A stretch of 64,000 nt of DNA from Incurvaria masculella. Taxonomy: Eukaryota > Arthropoda > Insecta > Lepidoptera > Incurvariidae. A program made the position numbers and the translations under genes. Where the stretch lies: contig OX335654.1 of assembly GCA_946894095.1 (NCBI GenBank), forward strand, positions 15,261,687 to 15,325,686. Direction: 5' to 3'. This document shows, piece by piece, positions 58,217 to 64,000 of the stretch (positions within the stretch are counted from its first letter, which is position 1; each line of letters opens with the position of its first letter). A model generated the notes under the pieces. That model made no database searches, was not told the DNA's origin, and saw only the letters and a list, made by a program, of their open reading frames with translations.

Positions 58217-58605
58217 TACTTCTTTTTTTATGTAACTAGACATGGATGGCTAATACCAAACTGACCGTCAGACATTAGCCTAACACACCACATGGGAACT
58301 AGGTGCCGTGCCACGACCTTCCTTATATTGCTCGGCTACATTGAACTGGTTTGAAAACACGGACAATTTTTATTGCCGCTTCGACCATCGTTCATTCAAT
58401 GCGATGGTACCAACCTGGGCGGGATTAACCCTACCACCTAGTAAGTAAGGAAGGGGACCTACAGTTTTACTTGGAATCCAAACCACGGCCAGCCTTAACG
58501 GTTGAAAATGGTCACCCATCGTGAACCCAACCACGCTCAGAGGTGCTTACCCAGCTTATCGATTGGCAAGGTGTCGCACACTGAGCTGTAGACGTGATCG
58601 CCCGG
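58217..58605 (-). mobile_element. 5S-headed SINE, variant head, full-length reverse copy
   Basis: Tail complement ATGTAACTAGACATGGATGG, body GGAACTAGGTGCCGTGCCAC, CCGCTTCGACCATCG, ATGGTACCAACCTGGGCGG, AAGGGGACCTACAG, then the head. On the minus strand the head reads GAGCGTGGTTGGGTTCACG then ATGGGTGACC, the 5S box C, without the AGTTAAGCAACG part seen at 1591. Same variant as 6741-7223. Confidence 0.8.
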
Positions 58606-58689
58606 CTTTCATTATGCAACGAATTGGACTGTCGATTTTTAGCACTCACTCTTTTTTCAATAAAAAAATAATTTGTTGCCATACCCAGG

Positions 58690-58990
58690 TGACAGCTCTA
58701 ACGACACTCCGCTCGGCTCGGCTCGCGGAGTTGAGTCGTGTACAGTCGCCTTGAGGCCGTCCCTTCTAGCGCGACCCGGCGACCCGCGGCCACGGCTCCG
58801 CTGCTCGCTCACATGCGCGTCTCCTTCGATGGCACAAGCCAGGCACGCAATCGGCCACTGCTCGGAGCAGCTCAGAGCCAGAGCTTGTGGAAACTCGTGG
58901 CGGAGACCGTGGGTTCGAAACGGAACGATTCGTGGTGTTGGCGTTAAAAAAACGTGTCACTGTCAGGTGGTGCGTTTTTTCTTTTCAGTA
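58690..58990 (+). promoter_or_regulatory. GC-rich island, possible promoter or 5' exon
   Basis: About 260 bp is far more GC- and CpG-rich than its surroundings (GCTCGGCTCGGCTCGCGGAG at about 58711). CACTGTCAG then GTGGTGCG (GT at 58967-58968) could be a splice donor. Frames in two plus phases and the minus strand are all open through it, so frame alone is not informative. No known protein match. Confidence 0.25.
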
Positions 58991-59508
58991 ATTAATGGAC
59001 TGGCACGTCAGCTTCCACCTCACCGGAACCAATACAACTAATTTTCACAAATAACCTGTATGCTGGACACTAACTTAAAGTTAGCCATAGTTCGGAAAAA
59101 AAGTACCTAGAGTAGTAAAATTATAGAACAATCTGTCTGGGTATTTAATCAGTGCAAACTCCATTAACCGACTGTACCATTATCTAAATTAATTAAATTA
59201 ACCTTTTTTTTCATAAAATAATAAAGTGCAAGACCAATAAAATTACCAATACAGATGATAAAACAAATAGAAAAAAAAATATTTTACAAAAAAAAGGTTA
59301 CCATCAATTAACAATAACATTGTTTAGACGTATACATTTAGATTCAAAATAAATTTAGTTTGATTTTTGAATAAAGCGTCCGTGATTTACTTTTAGCTAT
59401 AAGTCGTTTTGTAATATATTATTTTATAAATCCATCCAAATCAAACACTATGCGCATTGTTTGCTTCGTGGACGTGTTGCATCCGATTCATCACAACGAC
59501 TGCCTTTT
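58991..59508. other. Unassigned AT-rich DNA
   Basis: No recognised element. Confidence 0.4.
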
Positions 59509-60166
59509 TAACCGACTTCAAAAAAAGGAGGAGGTTATCAATTCGTCTGTATGTTTTTTTTTTTTGTTTTTTTTTGTTTTTTTTTATGTTTGTTACCTCA
59601 TAACTTTTTCCTGGGTGAACCGATTTTGATGATTATTTTTTTAAATGATAGCTAGTGCTTTCCAAGTGGTCCCATTTTAATTTGGTTAAGTTCTGACAAT
59701 GATATCCATGAGAAAATCGTAAAAGTCTTAAATTTGTATTAAGATGTGCGTGACAAATGGACGAATAACTCAATATAACGCCAACCGATTTCGGTGATTC
59801 TTTTTTTATTGGAAAGGACGTGTACAAATTAGTAAGTGTACTTCAGATTCACTAAAAATTAATGCATAAAAAAAAATTTAACAAAAAAAATAACCGACTT
59901 CAAAGAAAAAGCACTAAAAAGTAAAAAATAATGTTCATTTTTGTAGTTACGATTTCTGTTATTTTTTGAGTCGGTGTCAGCCAAGGTTAGGTTAGGTTAG
60001 GTTAGGTTAGGTTAGGTTAGGTTTTCTTGATTGGCGCAGCGCGTGCCCGGCTGACGCCGACTCAAAAAATTACAGAAATCGTAACTACAAAAATGAACAT
60101 TATTTTTTACTTTTTAGTGCTTTTTCTTTGAAGTCGGTTATTTTTTTTGTAAAATTTTTTTTTTAT
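59509..60166. mobile_element. Foldback element with TTAGG loop, copy 2
   Basis: Same order as 34243-34857: TAACCGACTTCAAAAAAAGG start, unique left half, long inverted arms (left ending 59982, right starting 60049), loop of 66 nt with seven GGTTA units plus GGTT, then TTTGAAGTCGGTTATTT. A longer T-rich run lies near 59553-59585. The minus frame at 59633-59827 is inside the repeat. Confidence 0.85.
59985..60023. repeat. Interstitial (TTAGG)n tract, 7 units
   Basis: Seven GGTTA units plus GGTT in the loop of the foldback element. The 10-nt longer loop against copy 1 equals exactly two repeat units. Confidence 0.9.
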
Positions 60167-61739
60167 TTAAAACACAGACAATGCCAGCGCGCAACAGAAC
60201 GATTTAGTGCAGTGCCCGCGAATGAGTCAGTCCCGTCGGGAAGGGTCACCGTATCAGACAGTACAGGGCGGGATGGAATCATTTTTGCCCATCCATAGTC
60301 AGTGGCATCGATATTTTTTAATGAAATTCAGATATTATTATAATTAAAATGCAAATGTTAATAAAATAAAAATAAAAGTCGGAATCAAAAGCGAATATTT
60401 ACCAGCCATACAATAACGAGGCAATTAGAAAGAATACGCAATTAAGAAAGCTAGAACGGTTTATTCAGGTTGATGTTAATAGCCCGGTTCGAATTCGAAA
60501 ATAATGCATCTTCCTCTCGTGATCTCCGTTAGTGAATCTCCAAATCGTCCAAATAAAACATTTAAAATAATTCCACACACGACTCATAAGCCAAAGCGAA
60601 TCGGTTTTACAATAATGGACGAAAGAACTATCGCATAGACACCAATGACGCATAATAGGAGCGGTAATTCTAAATCAATAAAATGATTACGCCGATAAAA
60701 ATAAAAGGCGGTTTCTTTTGAGCAGGAACTATATCGTGTGGGGTGCCACATGATAGATAGACATATGGTAATCACGCGAGTTCGTCAATAATACATTTGA
60801 TTCCTCTTGCGAAAGAAATCTGACAACAAACTTTTCGGGTTTATATATTGTTTTTATAATAACAAAAATGGTTGATAGATAACCACTGCTAACAAAGAAT
60901 ATCATGTGTAGGTAGACAGCAAACTCTTGATTACCACGTATTCGCATCTGTATAAATAGTTAATCTAATTAAAATTAAATGGTGTTATGTAATGGTATTA
61001 AGTAAATGGTATTTTTTTGCTGCAAATTGAAAATAAATTTGAAGTTTAACAAATGCAAATTATGTTAACGACCGCGGTAAACCCAAAAGTATCATGAATG
61101 CAAATTAGTATGACGAATATTACTATTAACGGCAATCCAATGAAAAAAGAAGAATAAAAATATTTTACGGTAAACTTTTGGTAAATACTATTTACTTTAT
61201 TTTGGTATGGATCCTCAAATCATCTACGTGCAAAAAAATACTTTGTGTATTGTCGTTATTATCTAAAACTTCACCTTTTCGTGTAGGTGCAATGCTAAAA
61301 ATAAGGGCCATCCTCCAGAAGTGACATATCTCCATAGATATGATAATTTTACTTACTTTTCACATTACATATGATTTTTAAAAACTGGATGTTTATGTAT
61401 GTGCCACATAATTTGACAAAATCTAAAATTAAAATCACGCGGAATTACCGAAGGAACTTTGGGATAGATGATTCAGATGTACACAGATGTCGAATTGGAC
61501 CATCTTTGGATATCCAAGACCTGAGTAGCGAACAACAAAAATATTTCATGGTACTTAAAAGTTATAGGAATGGACTGTGGTTCCTTGTCTGAGCAAGTTG
61601 TAGTTTTACTTTTGCTACATTTGCTTGCTTATCATGAGGAGAATAGTAATATTGAACAGGCACACTTACACAGTTCGCTCACATTTCAAAATGAAAGTCA
61701 ATCAGTATTTAGCATTAACATACAACAAGCACCTTAGTC
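60167..61739. other. Unassigned DNA with a short repeat at 60195-60260
   Basis: The repeat matches 15798-15880. The frames at 60465-60653, 60584-60775 and 60729-60947 (minus) and 61371-61592 (plus) have no domain I recognise. The last (SKIKITRNYRRNFG, QDLSSEQQKYFMVL) is the most protein-like but unassigned. Confidence 0.4.
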
Positions 61740-61960
61740 CGAATGTGACTCGTCGCAAGTTTGAGTGATGCTACCTCTATCAAACTCTCTGCGACTGTTT
61801 GCGACTCGGGCGGCTGCCACAACTCGAGCGTTCCAGCACACATTCAACAGTGTCGGCAGACTTAAAATCGAGTCATTCTCTGACAGAACAGTCGGAGGCG
61901 GCGTCGTTTGATGTGCAGAATGACGTCATCATAATGCGGTCAAATAAAGTCAAATAACTT
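61740..61960. promoter_or_regulatory. Promoter-like patch with perfect CRE
   Basis: A GC-richer patch contains TGACGTCA (61921-61928), the palindromic CREB/ATF site. CAGACTTAAAA and CTGACAGAACAGTCGG occur upstream. No TATA box and no adjacent coding frame, so the call rests on the motif and composition. Confidence 0.25.
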
Positions 61961-62061
61961 TTCAACACCTGTAACGAATTGAGATATCAAACTATTCTTT
62001 TCACGTATCGCACCACAATGGTGTTTTGTGATGTCGTATTGAAGACAGGCGGATTCTCTTT

Positions 62062-62103
62062 CCTATGACTAAGTCAATATCCATATATTGACTCAGTCAT
62101 AGG
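62062..62103. repeat. 19-bp inverted repeat with AP-1-like core
   Basis: CCTATGACTAAGTCAATAT (62062-62080) and ATATTGACTCAGTCATAGG (62085-62103) pair with one mismatch over a 4-nt loop. The right arm contains TGACTCA. Confidence 0.8.
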
Positions 62104-62429
62104 TATCAAGGCATTATTAAATACATTATCTATTTGAAAAAAACCAGTAAAAATAAGTTAAGTGGCATGTAAATACAAAACGCTTATTAGCATCAACTAA
62201 TGTTTTTTATTTTCAAAGTTTGTTGAGTGAAATGTAACCATTACAGACTGCGTGTTTTTCAATATGTCCATCTGTCACCACTATCTAATTTAGAAGCTAT
62301 TGATAGCGTCACAGGTCAACCAGAGCGTATAAGTTTTTGATACATAAATCAGTAGAGCTCACATGCCCGCAGATAAACCAGAACCAGAACATTTTAAAGA
62401 AGTTTTGGTCTCATGGGTTTTGATCATAA

Positions 62430-62715
62430 AGTTGATCAATACTGAGCGAAATCGGCTTTCGGATGCATGACCGTTGAACCGTTGAGGCTGGCCGTGGGGT
62501 AAGGTTAAATAATGTTAATCGGGCCTTGTTTGGAACCGTAATATTGGATAAAAGTTGGCGAAAGGGTAATAATAACTGTCTGTACATTTCATTGAGTTCA
62601 ATAAAACCGTGAAATTTTAGAAATATTTTGGTATGGTACCTAGTTTACTTGTGTTGTGTTGCTCTTATACCATGACTATGAGAGTGGTATTAGCTACGTT
62701 CAGTGTTTAAGAATA
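62430..62715 (+). repeat. Decayed 5S-headed SINE
   Basis: CTTTCGGATGCATGACCG (box C remnant), GTTGAGGCTGGCCGTGG, TTTCATTGAGTTCAATAAAA, GGTATGGTACCTAGTTTAC, TGGTATTAGCTACGTTCAG follow the family order with large changes. Confidence 0.55.
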
Positions 62716-63362
62716 TATTTGTGTAAATATATATACTTACTCGGGTGAAAACTGACTTTTAATTTGTTAAGTACATATTTTTTCATCCATTTGAAATGTC
62801 AGCCTCCTTCAACCATTCAACCGATTTTTTTTTTAAAGTTGCTCATTAAAAACACCATGTACGTATTAATGAACTGATACGTGAAAGGCTTTTTAAGACA
62901 CATCCGGTATGTATAGAGATTTCTCCACGTGTGTTTCTATGTTAATTGTATCGTCCAATTCCGATCTGGCACGTCCGCCGAGATGGTTCAAATGGCTGTC
63001 TTTATCGTCGGTTTTAGTGTCAAGAGAATCGCTCTCTATGAGCGAGATGTAAATAAATACAGACTCGGTAAATTGCCTACGACACGCAAATAATTTAGGG
63101 CGACCCTGAATACAGGTTGTGCAAAATAGTATTTAAAGTGAAAGGAATCTTAACAAAACTGAAAGTTTAGAAATGGTTTTATTGTTTATAGCGTTAGTTC
63201 ATTAATTAATGTATCGGCATCAATTCTGATGCCAAGATTTTCATTTCTTCTATATTGTCGATATGTTGAAATATTTACATACTTTTGCTCCGCACTTAAG
63301 ATTTGACAATGTTTCAGTTCAATTTATTCCGGTTTTTGAAAGTTTTAAGAATTTTAAGTTAT
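62716..63362. other. Unassigned DNA
   Basis: No recognised element or gene. Confidence 0.35.
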
Positions 63363-63745
63363 AACGCCTAGTGGCGCGAACACTTATAGCAAACAGAAGT
63401 ATGGGTTCAAATCCTCGACGCCTTTATACATCACTTTCTTTCTCTTTCTGAGTTGGATTAGTGCATTTCGTCACGAATGCGAGCTGCTCCATGGTTCAGA
63501 ATCCATGTAAGACTGCAGGTCCCCTTCCCCTAGTAGGGGTTAAGCCCGCCCGGGTTGGTACCATCACATTGGATGAAAAGATAGTCGAAGCGGCAATGAA
63601 AAATTATCCGAGTTTCCCATCCAGTTCAATGTAGCCGTGCTCGTAGAAGGGAAGGTCCTAGCATGACACCCCAATTATTTTGGGAATTTGGTGTATTGGG
63701 CTAATGTCATTGCGGTTGGTGTCGCTCATGTCGTTACATAAAAAT
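63363..63745 (+). mobile_element. SINE with tRNA-derived head, near full-length
   Basis: CGCCTAGTGGCGCGAACAC supplies the A-box area and GGGTTCAAATCC the B-box (about 63402-63413). The linker TTGGATTAGTGCATTTCGTC, GCGAGCTGCTCCATGG, body CCCGGGTTGGTACCATCAC, GAAGCGGCAATGAAAAATT and end GTCGTTACATAAAA all follow. The first bases of the head are missing. Confidence 0.8.
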
Positions 63746-63955
63746 ATATGGTGGTATGGCCAAGAAGAGGAGGATAGAGGACGCACCTGGTTCGATCATG
63801 CGCTGGCGACTGTAGGTATCGCCTCCTCGCTTACCCTGGTTTCCATTTACGAGTATGGAGGGCGCAAACTTGCTCTGGCGACGCACGCAGCTGTGTGGGT
63901 CCAGGCCTGGACGTGCGGTTGGCGCGATGGTCTGGATGCCTTCCCTTTTTTATAA
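63746..63955 (+). other. GC-rich open segment, unrecognised
   Basis: Open from inside the SINE (63680) to TAA at 63953-63955. The GC-rich part encodes WWYGQEEEDRGRTWFDHAL and TLVSIYEYGGRKLALATHA, with no domain I recognise. Its composition differs from the flanks and it starts exactly after a SINE tail, so it may be the end of another element. Confidence 0.25.
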
Positions 63956-64000
63956 ATTTCCTGTTATTCTGAACTGCACTTGCACTGTTGCACGCGCGAA

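Noticed and set aside
61371..61592. 73-codon frame with protein-like composition
   Set aside because: No recognised domain and no flanking splice signals or paralogue in the window; left uncalled.

Overview
The window looks like AT-rich nuclear DNA of an insect, almost certainly a moth or butterfly. Three things support this. It carries (TTAGG)n, the insect-type telomere unit, inside mobile elements. It holds dispersed repeats familiar from lepidopteran genomes: an element with tandem GGAC units ending near CCCTAAAAA, and one starting ACCGACTTCAAAAAAAGG. It also has a Dong/R4-like LINE set in a TAA/ATT microsatellite. I see no bacterial-type operons, CRISPR array, intact tRNA or rRNA gene, or intact host protein-coding gene. 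Most likely this is intergenic or intronic DNA shaped by layers of retroposons and MITEs.

Layout. 1-1540: no gene seen. 1.5-9.3 kb: a full 5S-rRNA-headed SINE, two copies of a ~690 bp retroposon (the second inserted in another repeat, with target-site duplication), a tRNA-headed SINE, a reverse 5S-headed SINE split by a tiny truncated LINE, and a LINE 3' end. 9.3-21 kb: mostly anonymous AT-rich DNA with a CACTG-ended MITE, LINE ends and a TTAA-flanked palindromic MITE. 21-29 kb: SINE and LINE fragments, perfect hairpins, a second TTAA MITE and a complete tRNA-headed SINE. 29.1-32.2 kb (minus strand): the main coding relic, a Dong/R4-type LINE with reverse transcriptase, CCHC and restriction-like endonuclease motifs. 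Its frame is broken by one in-frame TAG, and it sits inside the ATT tail of another LINE. 33-43 kb: more SINEs, a foldback element with a TTAGG loop, a second CACTG MITE, a third TTAA MITE (inserted in a SINE) and a 5S-headed SINE. 44.5-45.1 kb: an unusual cluster of ACGTATAAT motifs in both orientations. 47.8-53.3 kb: poor in recognisable repeats. 53-64 kb: more SINE and LINE fragments, small foldback elements, a GC-rich island, the second TTAGG foldback element and a CRE-containing promoter-like patch.

The most interesting pattern is a SINE superfamily in which one ~300 bp body and tail is joined to at least two unrelated RNA polymerase III promoter heads (5S rRNA or tRNA), with more than twenty whole or partial copies. 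Nested insertions give a partial order of events. LINE 3' ends were presumably the source of mobilising enzymes, but no fully intact autonomous element is present in this window.
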